Source: Eucommia ulmoides (lineage: Eukaryota > Streptophyta > Magnoliopsida > Garryales > Eucommiaceae). From it: a DNA stretch of 64,000 nt. A program made the position numbers and the translations under genes. This document shows positions 1-12,409 of this stretch, one piece after another (the first letter of the stretch is position 1; every line of letters begins with the position of its first letter). The stretch spans positions 32,034,474 to 32,098,473 of the forward strand of contig CM028325.1 in NCBI GenBank assembly GCA_016647705.1, in the 5' to 3' direction. The notes under the pieces were generated by a model. It had not been told where the DNA came from. It did no database searches and saw nothing but the letters and a program-made list of their open reading frames with translations.

Positions 1-2633
1 ATTTCGAGAGTTCTTTACCTCCTTCCGTTTGTTTGCTCTTACGGGAGAATCGACAGGAACTTCTTCGTTTCAGGATGTAATTCTTTTTATTTTTTCAATA
101 ATATTGCCTTGAAGACACACAAAAAAAAAAAACAAAAAAAAAAAGAAAGAAAGAAAGAAAGAGGGGGGGGGTGGCGTAGTTGGAGTTTGGATTGCAACGG
201 GACATTTGTGGATTGCCAATAAGACGTCTCTATATTTAGGTTGCACTTAATAATTAATGACATTAAATCACAAGGTGTGCATCTGTAGACCGTTGAACGT
301 TGACATGTAGCAACTTGCATCTTACAGTTAAGGGTCACTGAGTTTGGTACACCCGCATAGAACCACATTTAATTGGAAGAACCAAAATGGACCCATCCCT
401 CCCTCCTCTATTCAACTGTATTAATAGCTTAATCAATACCAGTGAACCCAAAAATGATTAAACTCTTATTTTAAAGAATATCTTTTATTTTTTAAATAAA
501 ATAATTTATATACTTTTATTTTTAATATCTTAATTTAATTTAGACATTATTTAGTGAAAAAATAAAACATAAAATCATATTAGTTTGGTTTAATTTTAAA
601 TTATATTTTGTTTTAATATTTAAATTAGAATTAAAATAGTTATTCACTTAATTTGAATTTTTTAATTTTTTACAATTAATCTTAAAAATATTTAATGTGT
701 AAATTGATAAATTATAAAAGAGAAATTTATTATATAATTCTTAAGAGATATATAAATCGAAAAATGGCCCCCCTAACTAACATAATTAAAGTTTTTAATC
801 CTAAGAGATTGTTTGAAAATAATTCTCTGTTTCTTAACAATCTTTTTTCCATTATTTACATATAATGTCATCCTGTAAAAAAGATTAAGACGTGAATATT
901 CATATTTTTATTATTTTATTTTTTAAACATTTTAATATATTTTAACTCTAATTCTGTTGTTGTGAATATTCATTATTCTTTACATTAACAAATTTATGTT
1001 TTTATTATGGCGGTATGAACACAATCTCGGTATGAACATTTACCGAAAACCAATCCGAACAAAAACAAATCAATGAAATAAACAAATCGGTGTAAACATG
1101 TCATCAAATAACATGAACATTCATCGCGAACAAAAACTACAAATCAAGACATTTACCTTGAAAACTAAAAATCAAAACAGATCCAAGTCCTGCGCAAACA
1201 TTCACAAAAAACAAAACAAAAGCAATGAAAGAACCCTAAAATCAATGAAAAAAAAAACATTCACGTGAATAAACAAAAACTCCACAAATATCTACAACAT
1301 CAAAATAAATCTAACCCCCCAGTGTTACCATTCACAGAAAAACAAATCATAACATCGGAAAAAAAAAACCTAAAACATCAACGAAAAACAAATTAGTGCG
1401 AACTTTCACAAAATCGCGAAAAACAACCCTAAGATCTGAATGAACCGAAAAACAACCCTAAGATCTGAATGCCACCACAGCCGTCGCCATCGGCGATTGA
1501 ATAGTTTGCTGTCACCTCATCTGTCGGTTCGTGGCCAGCGATTTAAACCCCACCAGATCTAAAAATGGCGAGAAAGAGAGAGAGAGATGGGTTTCGGCTG
1601 CTAATGGTTGTCGTCCATGGTTACCTCCACCGCCACCGCCACTGCTACCGTCAAGCCAAGTCATGCCGTCGTCTGGTCATCGTCAAATCATATTCACTGG
1701 AGTCAGGCCACCAGCACTCCAAATCCATTATCTAATCATCGTCAAAGCACATCTGCCGTAGTCGATGATCGCAGACGATACGAGGGTGAAAGGTTGCAGG
1801 GGTGGATTGGACGGTGGCTCGGTGTTCATAACCACAACAATGGGTGGTCTTGCGGCTAAGGTTGGAAAGAGGAAGGAGAGAGATGAAGAACGACGGTTGA
1901 AATTGAAATGAGGGATAAGAGTTTACAGATTCGAGGGTTTCATATATCTATTTATGTAGGGGTATAATGATCTATTCAATATTATTTTTAACTGTCAAAC
2001 GATTAAATAATAAATGAGGGATTAAATAATAGTTTGTTTGTTTTTGTTTAAAAGGTTGATTGAGGAAGATAGGGTAAAATTTGGGCTAAACAATAAAAAA
2101 ACCCATTTTAAAATAGTTTAAATTCTATTACGACATGTTTTCTACGTAGGATTTGGTAAGGGATTTGAATGGTCTTGGGAATAATCATTTCATTCCTATG
2201 TTTGGTACATGGAATTAAATAAATATTTTTTAATTTCACAAAATATGTGATTAACCAATGCCAAGATTAATTTGATATTAGTTAATCCTAATTGCATGAT
2301 TTAGGTTTTATTCATTCATTGGCTAAAAAACACGACCAAACACTAACTAAATATTGTAATGAGAATGAAATTTAATTAAATTTAAGTAAATTACTTTTAC
2401 TCTTTGAAAATTTATTTAAATTACTATTTTATCCTTTGAATTCCTAACAAATATATCCCCTAACTTTTTTTTTACACTTTCTTCTCCCCCTTCTTCCCTC
2501 TACAACATCTCTCCTAAGAGAATCCAACGCCGGCATCAAGAGTCGGATTCTCTCTCTCTCTAACCCCCCAATCCCCGTCAGTACCACCCCCCACCACCCA
2601 TTGTCCCCTTCCTCCCTGTCCACCACCTCTCTC
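1..2633. other. AT-rich intergenic DNA, no supported gene
   Basis: I see no credible gene. There is an A/GA-rich run ending in a G tract near 118-173. A 26-bp sequence is repeated directly 29 bp apart at about 1417-1471. A G-poor, A/C-rich stretch (about 1020-1450) leads into a GC-richer patch (about 1455-1870) with two short overlapping ORFs. The patch has low-complexity codons, no domain and no consistent frame, so it may be captured or decayed gene sequence inside an unrecognised transposon. Confidence 0.5.
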
Positions 2634-2704
2634 TCTTCTTCTTCTTCTTCTTCCTCATCCTCTATCTATCTATCTATCTATGTGTGTGTGTGTGTGTGTG
2701 TATA
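2634..2704. repeat. Compound microsatellite (CTT)n-(CTAT)n-(GT)n
   Basis: Three adjacent simple repeats follow each other: CTT triplets, about five CTAT units, then about eleven GT dinucleotides ending in TATA. This is directly visible and should be length-polymorphic. Confidence 0.9.
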
Positions 2705-2906
2705 AATACCTCTTATGTGTTATTCCATTTGATTTATGTTTGAATATTCTTTATTTCAACGCTAACGAAATATTGGAATAGGAACGATAATTCTAATACT
2801 ATATATATCTAATCTTTTTTGTCACTAAACATATGAATGTTAATGATTATTTTATTCTATTATCATAACAATTATTATCCTATTGTCATTTCATTATATT
2901 CCATTG

Positions 2907-3083
2907 TGTTAGAATAATTGAGAGGCGAAAGAGAAAATATAAGACGATTGTATTGATATGTGTGAAAGATACAATTTATAGAGATCTCCATAGGTATCTA
3001 TATACTGACAGGGATTAGGGTTTAACCTAATGGACCTAGGGTTTAACCTAGTGGACCAAGACCCATGTACACATATATTAACA
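2907..3083 (-). mobile_element. Short 3' LTR of a Ty1/copia element (copia-1)
   Basis: This 177-bp segment has matching ends TGTTAGAATA and TATTAACA, an inverted TGTTA/TAACA. Directly inside it (3084-3098) the minus strand reads a purine tract, TTGAGGGGGGGA, as expected for the polypurine tract just before a 3' LTR. Decayed copia RNase H and reverse transcriptase follow on the minus strand. No 5' LTR partner is seen in the window, so a target-site duplication cannot be checked. Confidence 0.7.
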
Positions 3084-3098
3084 TCCCCCCCTCAACCT

Positions 3099-4186
3099 CA
3101 AGGTGGTAAAACATACATGAACTAGACTTTGAAACCAAAGTGTAAAAGTGTCCGACTGGATGGGCCTTGGTAAAGTTATCAGTTGTCTGATCGGAAGAAT
3201 AGATGAAAAGAAGACGAACAATATTCTGGAGAATATGATGGCGGATGAAGTGAAAATCATTCTCAATGTGTTTGGTGCGCTTGTGGAAATTTTCGTTGTG
3301 GGTGCTGAAGGGCACTCTGACTGTCACAATTTAGAATAGTAGTTCTGAGATAGAAAATTCCCATATAATAAAGGAGCTAGTGAAGCCAAAGTAATTCTTG
3401 TGTTACGTCAATGATGGTACAATACTCAACTTCAGTGCTGTAATAGACAATCACAGTTTGTCTCTTACTGCGCTATGAAATGAGTGAGTCTCCCAAGAAG
3501 AAACAATAACCAGTGGTAGAGTGTCTGTGGGTAGGATCCCAGTCTAGTGGGTACAAGAATAAGCCTGTAAGGTGGGAACGGACTTAGCAGAGAATTGAAG
3601 TTCGTAAAATAAAGTGTCTTTTATACACCGAAAAATGTAAAGAACAAATAAGTAATGAGTGATCTGAGGAGTGGACATGGACTGATGACTTGATGGATGA
3701 CACAAACAATGTATGGGCGAGTAACTGTGAGGTGTACCAAACTTCTAACTAGTTGGCAATAGAAAGTGATATCCAGGAGAAAAGAGCCATATAGTGGAAT
3801 AAGTCTGATATTCGGCTCTACATGAGTGTTGGCAGTGGTGAAGCCAGTGATGTTAGTTTTGGAAAGAAGATCAAAGACATATTTAGCTTGACAGAGAAAG
3901 TATCCATCTGAACCAAATAAATCTTTGAGATTGTAAATATAGTTGAGCATGCCAACATTTTCCATCTCGAATTGACATTGAGAATTTTTTTGAGTTCGAA
4001 GATTCCGTGTAGATCATCCCCTATAATGATCATGTCGTCCACATATAGTAAAAGGAGGATAATTTCATTGTCAGTTTGGCAAATAAACATGGTATAATCA
4101 TGAACATTCAATGTGAACCTGAACTAGTGGATGGTGATACTGAATTTTTCAAACCAAGCATGCGGAGCTTGTCCGTGACCATATAA
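3099..4186 (-). pseudogene. Ty1/copia reverse transcriptase and RNase H remnant (copia-1)
   Basis: The minus strand carries the 3' part of a copia pol gene with stops and frame changes. Near 4150-4186 it reads LYGHGQAPHAWF, a decayed form of the family motif LYGLKQAPRAWF. The catalytic region YVDDMIIIGDD lies near 4010-4050. The C-terminal RNase H signature (a stretch like HERTKHIEIDCHF, then DQTTDNFTKA) is at about 3160-3310. The reading stops abruptly at 4186, where unrelated sequence beginning TAACGCGCCCC starts; protease, integrase and gag are absent. Broken reading frames mean it cannot encode a working enzyme. Confidence 0.85.
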
Positions 4187-5843
4187 GTAACGCGCCCCAA
4201 TTTTCCGAAAGAGTAAGAATATGAAATAATAAAGTGTAAAAGATAAAGGGTTTTTTAAAGTGCCGATTTTCTTAAAAAGTATTTAGGCCATTTAAAAATA
4301 AGTAGTCACTACCTAGTATTGGGTTTAAATGGTATATTAAGTCAATGAAATTTTAGAAAAAAATTAAAAAGACCTAAGTAAAATTGACTACAAAAACACG
4401 GTCAAATCAAATATTCATTTGACAGAGTTCGAGGGTCGGTTGCACTTGGGGAAGGTGTTAGGCACCCCATGGTGCCCATTCGAAAATGATACCTTATGTC
4501 CAATTAGTTTAAATCTAAATGTTTTATTTTATTTTGAAAATCTTTTCCTTCTTATGATTTGTTTTTTGTTTTAGTATTTTTTAAATTAGGATATGACAAT
4601 TTTTTGATATTTTTAGAATATTACCCTCATATGACCTCTTATCAAAATTAAAGGATTTAACAAGGATGATCCTCAAGGGGATTTTAAGGCAATGGATCTT
4701 AACATTATGTTAGGTTGGCGATTTTATTTAGGTAGATTTTAAGAAAGAAAATATTTGGAAAGTAAATTAGTTTTTCGAACCTTTTTTGAAAAAATATTTT
4801 TTTTTTGAAAATCTTTTTATTTTTTATTTTTTAAGAGGAGATTTGGGAAACCTTTTTAATTATTTTTTAGTTTTTTTAGAAAAATCTTTCTTTTGATTTT
4901 TTAAGAAAATATTTGAAAAAAATTGAAAGTTTTTATTTTCTTTTTAGAAAAAATTTGAAGACCCTTCTTTTTATTGTCTTCCTAAACCTATTGTCTTAAA
5001 ATTTCACACATGTTGGACAATCAAGAACAATGGTATAGAAAATACTCCCTTACCGTAGGGTCTTAAGTTTTATTTATTTTTTATTTTTTTAATAATAACA
5101 ACATATTTTTGTATTTTTTTAAAATTTAAATAAACAGTCTAACGGCGTAAATTAAATGACAAGATAATTTAAAAGTAAAAATACGAAAAAGCTTTCATCT
5201 AACAATCGGAGGCTAAGTTCGAAAGTGAAAACCTCATCCCAAAGTTTCATCGAATCATCGGATGATTTTAACAAAAATAAAGTTAACAAGAATTTAAATT
5301 GCAATAAAAGCGATAAGAAAAGAACTAATATTAAAAGTGAAAGACGTACTTGTTCTAGCAAGGATCCCCAACAAACAAATTTTTTTTTTCTCTCTCAAAT
5401 GTGGCTTCTCGAATGAGTTTCCTCATAAGAATCAACTCTATGAAGGGTTTCTCTCTATGAATAGACCCCTAAAGGATTTGTCTCATAATTTTTGTCTCCT
5501 TGAAGGGTTCCTCTATGAACTTTTGTGTGTTTGAATTATGAAAATGAGGGTTCTATTTTCTCTCCTTCCTTTCCATCCCTCACTATCTTCCATTCTCTCT
5601 CTCTCTCTCTCTCTCTTATTATTTTCTAAATACTTATTTTTTGTTACCATTTTTTTTATATGATGTTTTTTGCTTTTCAATTTGTGTTTTTTTAAATTTT
5701 AATTCCTTTTTCTATTTTTATTTTTAATTTATTTGTTAGTTTTTTTTTCTTTTTTTTTTTTTTTTTAACTTTTGATTTGTTTTTTTATTTTAATTTATTT
5801 TTCTTCTTCTTTTTTTTTTTTTTTGTATTTGATATTAGGGTTT

Positions 5844-5885
<42 letters not shown>

Positions 5886-6429
5886 CAAAGCCAAATTAGT
5901 GACAAAGAAGACAATGGAAGAAAAATAGAAAAAAGTTACTAAAAATAGAAACAATAAAAAATGTGAAAAAAAACTAAAAAAGTTATATTACAAAGGAAAA
6001 AAATCAAAAAAAAAAAAATAATAATAAAAAATATAAGGGTAAAGAATTAATTTTCCGCAATAATGACTTCAATAGGGGTAAATTCATTAAAATACGATAA
6101 AATCAGTCAATTAACGTAAAAGTAAATCTGGTAGGGTCCTGACATAACTTTTAACAAATGAGAAGTGATCCCATATAATAGGGGGTCTCATTGTTACTTT
6201 TGTAGGACATGTGGTTTGATTGAAATTCAACATTAAGTTTGTATGGTTAATATGATCTATGCCTTAAAAAGTAAGTTGAAAAAGACTTGAAAATAAATTG
6301 ATATAAAATATAAAAACTAAATAAAAAGGTAAAATATTAGATAAAAGACTTCATAATATCATCATCACCAACATTATTTTAATTTTTATTTGGAGGACAA
6401 AATATCATACCTGCATTATATTTATTTTT
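4187..6429. other. AT-rich region, possible unresolved LTR
   Basis: There is no gene. The segment starts at the copia-1 break and contains a stretch near 4435-4470 (GGGGAAGGTGTTAGGCACCCC core) of a kind often seen in plant LTR sequence. It then runs through very T-rich DNA with a (CT)n run at 5593-5616 and a (TA)n run at 5852-5883. A plausible right end is GGGTCCTGACA near 6141, but I found no target-site duplication, so the limits of any solo LTR are unproven. Bases 6421-6429 (TTTATTTTT) are the left target duplication of the next element. Confidence 0.4.
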
Positions 6430-7308
6430 GGAAAAAAGATCTTTTTGGTCCCTGAAAGATGGTTAGAGTGTCCAATTGGCCCCTAAGATTTGAAACTTGA
6501 CACATTTGTTTTCAACATTTGAAAATCGTTCTAAATTAGCCCTTAGGTTAGGTTCTGTTAGTAAAATTTGAGAATTTTGGATGGAAACAGTCACGTGACT
6601 ATTTGGCCAGGGATACATGCGTCATTTCAACCTTATTAATTTAATGAGGTCTATTTGCATATGTTGTTAAATTAAAGGGTCAAAATATTTTTTTCCCACT
6701 TTTGGCTCCTCAATATCTCCTCCTTCGTTTCTCTGCACTACCTAGCACCACCACACAACCGTCTCCACCATCGTCGTCTGCCTCTTCTTCACCATCCTCC
6801 ATTGGTTTTGTGAATGCAAGGAGGATTTGGGTGTTGTTCTTCTAGGGTAGGGTTCGAGGGAGAATAAAATGGGTTTTTAGAGAGAGAGAGAGAGAGAGAG
6901 AGAATGTTGTTGCAGAAGAGAGAGAGAGACAAAAAATGGATTTCGAAATCTCGATATCGAGCCGCAATCGATTTCGATTTCATCTTCCAAATCGAAACGA
7001 ACAACAGGTTCGATTTCAAAATCGAAATCAATTTTGATTTTGAAATCGAAATCGAAATCAATTTCGATTCCCCTATCTCAGTCGTCTGCTTCATCTTCTT
7101 CGTCTGTCCATGGCGAAATTGTCTGTCGTCATTCTTCGTTGTTTGCGATTTCGAGCTCGAAATCAAAATAGAGTTTCGATTTCAAAATCGAAATCGAAAC
7201 CCTATTAATCGAACCCTTTCGTTTTCAGAATCGAAATCAAAATCGAACTCGAAATCAAAGACCTGTGTTCTTCACCATTAACATGTGAAATCAGAAGGGA
7301 AAGAACCC

Positions 7309-7369
<61 letters not shown>

Positions 7370-8186
7370 TTTATATGATTTTGGGTGTATAAGAACAGAT
7401 TCTTTAAGGTAGAAAATGGGTTGGTTTGATAGAGAACAGATTCAACATGAAAATGAGAGAAACTCCAAAATTACATGATTTAAGGTTTAGAGAGAGAGAG
7501 AGAAGTCCACTTTTAGAAGGCAGATGAGAAAGCAAGAGGATATTGCAACTTCCGCCGTAGGTGGTGGCGTGGGCAGTCTAGGATTCATGGTCTAACTGAA
7601 GAAGCTCTACATTGATGGAGTAGGTTGAGCCAACAAATGGTAGGCCGTTGCGGTGTCGTTGAAAGCCAGTAGGGTTGGCGACAACGACACGATTAGCTGT
7701 TATAGCAATGTGAAGGAGAGAGAGAAAGCAGATCTCGGCGTGGTGGTTGCACCTTTGTTGATCAACAGGCAGAAGCAATCGTCAACCTGGTGGTGGAAAA
7801 TTGAAGATCGAAAATTTGATATCGGCAACTTTTGGCAGGGGTGGGGCTTGGCTCGCCGGAGATGGGATGGGTAGGGAAATTAAATGAATTAAAAGAAAAA
7901 AATACACAATAGACCCTTAAGTTTTAGATAGAAAATTAAATGACCCCAAGAAAAAAACATTTTGACCTCTAAAAGTTTAGATAAGTTTTTAAATTAATTC
8001 CATTGAATAAAAAAACCAAAATTCCCTTAAAATAACGTTGACCGTTACTTTGACTTCACAGAATCCTCTTCAAGGGCCAATTTGGAACGATTTTCAAATG
8101 TTGAGAGCAAATGTGTCGAGTTTCAAATTTTAGAGGCCAATTGGACACTCTAGCCATCTTTCAGGGACCAAAAAAGTATTTTTCCT
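6430..8186. mobile_element. Non-autonomous Mutator-like element with long TIRs
   Basis: The first ~130 bp (6430-6560) and the reverse complement of the last ~130 bp (8055-8185) align almost base for base. Shared blocks include TTTTTGGTCCCTGAAAGATG and TAGAGTGTCCAATTGGCC. Long TIRs of this kind with a 9-bp duplication are the Mutator superfamily hallmark. TTTATTTTT occurs at 6421-6429 and again at 8187-8195, leaving one extra base at the right end. The interior (1.5 kb) has no transposase; it holds GC-richer, gene-like patches (about 6720-6800 and 7545-7870), (AG)n, a GAAATC array and a 56-bp (TA)n run at 7311-7366. It could be a Pack-MULE carrying captured host fragments, but I cannot name a donor gene. 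Confidence 0.8.
6936..7256. repeat. Self-complementary GAAATC/GATTTC array
   Basis: About 320 bp is built largely from the hexamer GAAATC and its complement GATTTC in both orientations, in a degenerate pattern. Both strands read open in several frames, giving basic/acidic low-complexity peptides, but these are products of the hexamer and not a convincing gene. The mixed orientation would let a transcript fold on itself. Confidence 0.7.
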
Positions 8187-9383
8187 TTTATTTTTTGACA
8201 ATTTACTAACATGGTTTGGTGTATAATTATCATTTTTCTTCCAATAAATTGCCAAATAGTTTATGCAAAGTGATTTCTTTTTTACAAGTAAAGTAGTTTA
8301 TTATGTATTTAGATAATAGAATATGAAATTATATGGATTCAAACTATATTCTCCAAAGATATTTTGCATACAATATTATTTTGAACATTAAAGATGGTCT
8401 TTTTATTTCATTACCTAAATTTTAAAGTCATTTTTTCAAATTAAGGTTATCTTTTTTAGTCTATGCCTTTTAAACACAAGTTGTACACTGTCATTATACA
8501 AAACATGACGGACATAAGAGCTATAGACATTTCTCAATTGTCGGATTTCCTATGAGACAAAGAAAGGCTCAAATTAGAACAAAATATAACGTAAAATGTG
8601 TATTTATATGTATCGTATATCTAATTGAGAAAATAATATTATTTATTTTGTATAATTGAGAATTATTTACGAAAATATTAAATTAAACATAATATAAGAA
8701 AATTTATAAACCCTCCCTCGCTTCTGCTATATGACAATTATCCGAGAACTGTAGACGCACTTGAATTCAGGCCTTGAATTGTCCACTCAATCACCATGGA
8801 GCTGCTTTAAACTCGTCGATTCACTTTTTTGTTCAGTTGTACAAAGGATCATTTCGAACGAGGTATTCCTTTACAAATTAAGGCCGGCATGGATCAACCC
8901 TCTCCCCAAAACACTTTTTTACCATCCCCTTTTCCAACTCCGAAACCACCTAACTAGGGTCCTCAACAAGGATTTGTTGATTATATCTCATAATCACAAT
9001 AATACAGAATTAATTAATAAATTAAAGCATACATGAATATTAAGACACAATAATAAAGAACAGTAATCGAATACGTACCTGTTTTGGCCATCGCAAAAGA
9101 TTGAATATGTCGCAGCGGATTACTAACTAGTTCTTCATTTCTATGATCTAAATTATTGTGGTGGCGGCTCTCAATGGGAAGAAACTCTTAATTTAAATTA
9201 GAGAGGAGACCTAGTTATATATACTAGGGTTTCTCGTTGGGCCCTCTCATAACGGGATTCAACGAAACCCTAAATCTACATTTGCTACTTAACTAGGCTT
9301 CTACATAAAAGATGTCACATCTCAAATCAAAATATGATAACTGATTATTTGGGCTGCTTAAATAATAGACTATCCATTAATCC
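8187..9383. other. AT-rich intergenic DNA, no gene seen
   Basis: The short ORF near 8761-9036 has no recognisable domain. The stretch 8960-9300 has a 'CGCAGCGGAT' type segment and '..ATATACTAGGGTTTC', reminiscent of LTR or UTR sequence, but I found no paired ends. Confidence 0.4.
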
Positions 9384-9734
9384 GTTTTTGTAAAACAATT
9401 AATTCAATTAATATTAGCCCATAAAAATATTCCAACAAGGTTAGGACTCAAATATAAGACACTTTCCCCACCCTTGCACAAGCCCCAAGGAAAGAGATAG
9501 CTACCTATTGCAAGAAAACCAGGCCAGCGCAGTCGGAAAGGAGAGACCCGAAAGAAACCAAAAGTAGACCTTACGAAAACAACTATACTCCAAAAACGCT
9601 GGGAAACAAATGAAACCAATTAGCCCAACTTAAAACAGAACAACCAACCAAACACCCATCAAAATAACCTCAACACAATATCAAGACGACAAAACAAAAG
9701 ATTACAAAATTACTTCATGGATTCTTATTCCCTA
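9384..9734 (-). other. Probable LINE 3' untranslated region
   Basis: Read on the minus strand, this non-coding stretch follows the decayed RRM ORF and ends in TTTTACAAAAA. An A-rich end directly after an ORF1-like remnant fits a LINE-type retrotransposition product. No ORF2 (endonuclease/reverse transcriptase) lies between the ORF and the tail. A short minus-strand ORF at 9404-9619 is part of this segment and looks non-coding. Confidence 0.4.
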
Positions 9735-10595
9735 TAAATTAATTCAGAAACTTTCTCTTTGAACTCCAAATCTTTAAGTTTTACGAGAATGCCGATCCTT
9801 GCACCCATCTCTATCACTTTAAATATTCTCTGTCAAACAATTCTGGATAAAATACTAAACTTTTCATCAGAAACTGAAATTTTCCGAATGAAATCATTAT
9901 AACTCACAGAATCACTTGCATTCTTCTTCCCCTTTCCCTTAAATTTTACTTGACGATAATTAATTGCCAGAGGTATTCTTTAATTTTAATCCTTTATTTC
10001 TTTGTTTTACTATAGATATGTGATCAATTCCCTTATCTCCAACCTCCATCGGAAGAGATACCCCACCCTTGTTCTTGAACTCAACACTTGGAAGGTCATG
10101 AACAATCCCCTCAATTTTATACTCATATTTACCAGTTAAAATTGAACTATTTTGTTTTTCGATTCTCCAAACCCACATAACTTTATCTTTAGCAACAATA
10201 GGCTTCTTATAAGGGTTGAAACACTTGTCTAGAGCACTAATAGAGGATGAGCTCCAAATACTCTGTTTAGTCTCCCAATTTCTATTATCTAATCCGAAAT
10301 CTGCAATTTTAACCATAATTCTACTTCCCCTGATTTCTGCTCCATTCAAATAGTTAATTGCAACCCTACCTTGACTGATTAAGTCAAATCTTACAAAGCC
10401 AAAGGCGAAATTTACTCCCACTCTCCGTTTTTTAGGAATGAAAATATCTAGAATTTTTCTGAAACCTCTAAAAACCGAGCGAATCTCGTGAATATTCATA
10501 GAAAAATGAAGATGATCGATGAAGAGGGCGTAAATGTTACCTTGATAAAAACGAGAGTACCTACGCCACCATGAAAATTGTCGACCTTGCGCCAT
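9735..10595 (-). pseudogene. RRM-domain ORF, LINE ORF1-like, decayed
   Basis: A 211-codon minus-strand ORF (10595 to 9960) starts MAQGRQFSWW. It has one RNA-recognition motif at about residues 22-98: RNP2-like ALFIDHLH, then RNP1-like FAFGFVRF, then a NGAEIRGSRIMV end. The family role of this domain is single-stranded RNA binding; plant L1-type LINE ORF1 proteins and SR-like proteins carry it. After the stop, coding character continues in another frame to about 9735 (GARIGILVKLKD), so the gene is frameshifted. The 3' tail that follows and the lack of introns favour a retroelement ORF1 over a host splicing factor. The C-terminal ~110 residues have no domain I recognise. Confidence 0.6.
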
Positions 10596-12409
10596 CCAAA
10601 ATCAATTACACAATCACCGTCAAGGGGATGTGTAGAATCGTTGAACAAACACCTCAATAGCCCCAACCCCTCTGTAGAATCTTGTTGGGCTTCTTGTATA
10701 GTACAATTGCAAGACCAGGATTGCAAATGCAATGACAAAATGAGAGGTTGAGAATCCAGATATAGAAATGGCGGCGATTCTATAGCTGCCCTAACACCAT
10801 ACCAGAGACATGCCAAATCAACGGAGGATCAAAACAGGGCACTGCGCCTACTCTGAAACTTAACACAAATGACTCATCTCCACCTCCTAATTTCATTAGA
10901 TCAGTCATACCGACTGTTGTAGAGATTGACAATGGTGGAGACGAAGTAGAAATTTCTCCCCAAGATCTTGATTGGATCCAAATGGCCGAGGTGTGGTGCT
11001 TACCAAATCTGTGAAGACTTCTTACATCATCGGCGAAGTTCGCCACTAGCACAAGGTATATGTGTGTGAAATTAAGACTGCTCCACCACCTACACTTCAA
11101 AATCAAGCGCCACCACAACGAGAAGCTTTACTGGAGCTGGTGACATTCAGGCGTGACGAAAGGATCGGGAATGACACACTTCGAAATTGGCCTTGATACT
11201 CTCTACACTCTCATAAAATCTGATGGAGACTTGACAGCCATTTTGATAGTAAATGTTCTTTGTGGTTGTAGCGATGAGAGTGAATGTTTATTATGGTGAT
11301 TAATGTTAATTATTAAAATAAAAAATAAAAAGATTGAGAGACATTTTTGTCATAAAAATTTATATATTTTTCATAATTAGAGTTTTTGTTTAAAAAAATG
11401 TCGGGTGCAGATAATTTATTTAACATATCGACTTTGGGCTCGTACATCAAATAAAGCAACAAGTATAAATGATAAATAACCTGTTTTTTATTTTGGATAA
11501 AATAACGAAGAAATGAATTTTCAATTTTTTTTTATATAAATAAACTATTGACATTTATAGTTGAAACAAAAATATGCAATTAAACAAGAAAGAGGTAATT
11601 TTCGAAACTAACTTAAACTCCGAAAATTTTGGGCGGTTCCTAAATGGAGCTTGATGTTTACCTAGTTGGTGGACACTCCCAGTGCAACTTTTAGCACTTA
11701 AACCGCACGCATCACCCAACTCCTACCACAAGAAACTACAAACGTTGTTAATCTAATCTTACTTAGTTTTCGTGTAAATTAAGTTTTCAATATAATGAAC
11801 TTTTATTAAATTTATTTTTAACTATTATTTTTTACTCGTGTTGAAATTAGGCGGCAATAGGTTGGAAGTATGCGTACGTACAAAACTAAACAATACGCAC
11901 TTGAAAAATCAGGAATAGGTCATCATCCTCATGCTCATTTATTTTTTTATATATATATATATATTTTTTTAAGGATAATTGAGAGAGAGGAAAATAGAAA
12001 TTATCAGGAAAATTAGGTGGCGTCTTGTTAGTGTTTCTGGTTTTCTATTTCTATTATGAATAAATTGGAATATGAATTTTATTTCTATTTTAAAATATTC
12101 TAAAAATAGAAACATATCTGGTAACGACCATTGCGCCGAAATTGTTTTTTTTAACTTATGAGAACAAAAATAAAAAACATGTTTGGTTGCAATATTTGTT
12201 CTTTTTTTTAAAAAAAAAAATGTATAGTGTCCAGTGTGGAGGTGATGGCCAGTGTGTTGGTGGTGGCCTATGGGATGATGATGGTTAGTCGGGGATGGTG
12301 AGAATAGTTTTGTAGAAGTGAATAGAAATCAACATTTTTTTTATTTATCAGATTTTTAAGGAATTTAGGAATTACTCTCAATTTTTTAGATATGATTCGT
12401 TTTTACCGC
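10596..12409. other. Intergenic DNA, no gene seen
   Basis: Minus-strand ORFs at 10496-10816 and 10780-11118 overlap the upstream side of the RRM remnant; they have no domain and may be 5' leader sequence. The rest (11120-12400) is AT-rich with a short (TA)n near 11949-11965. Confidence 0.4.

Noticed and set aside
1531..1859. Short ORFs in a GC-richer patch as a small gene
   Set aside because: No domain, low-complexity Pro/Ser/Thr content, two overlapping frames and no intron or UTR evidence.
4187..6141. Solo LTR beginning TAACGCGCCCC and ending GTCCTGACA
   Set aside because: No target-site duplication, and the copia reading does not resume on the far side; limits cannot be proved.
6904..7281. 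125-codon ORFs on both strands in the Mutator-like element
   Set aside because: Products of the GAAATC/GATTTC hexamer array; repetitive peptides on both strands.
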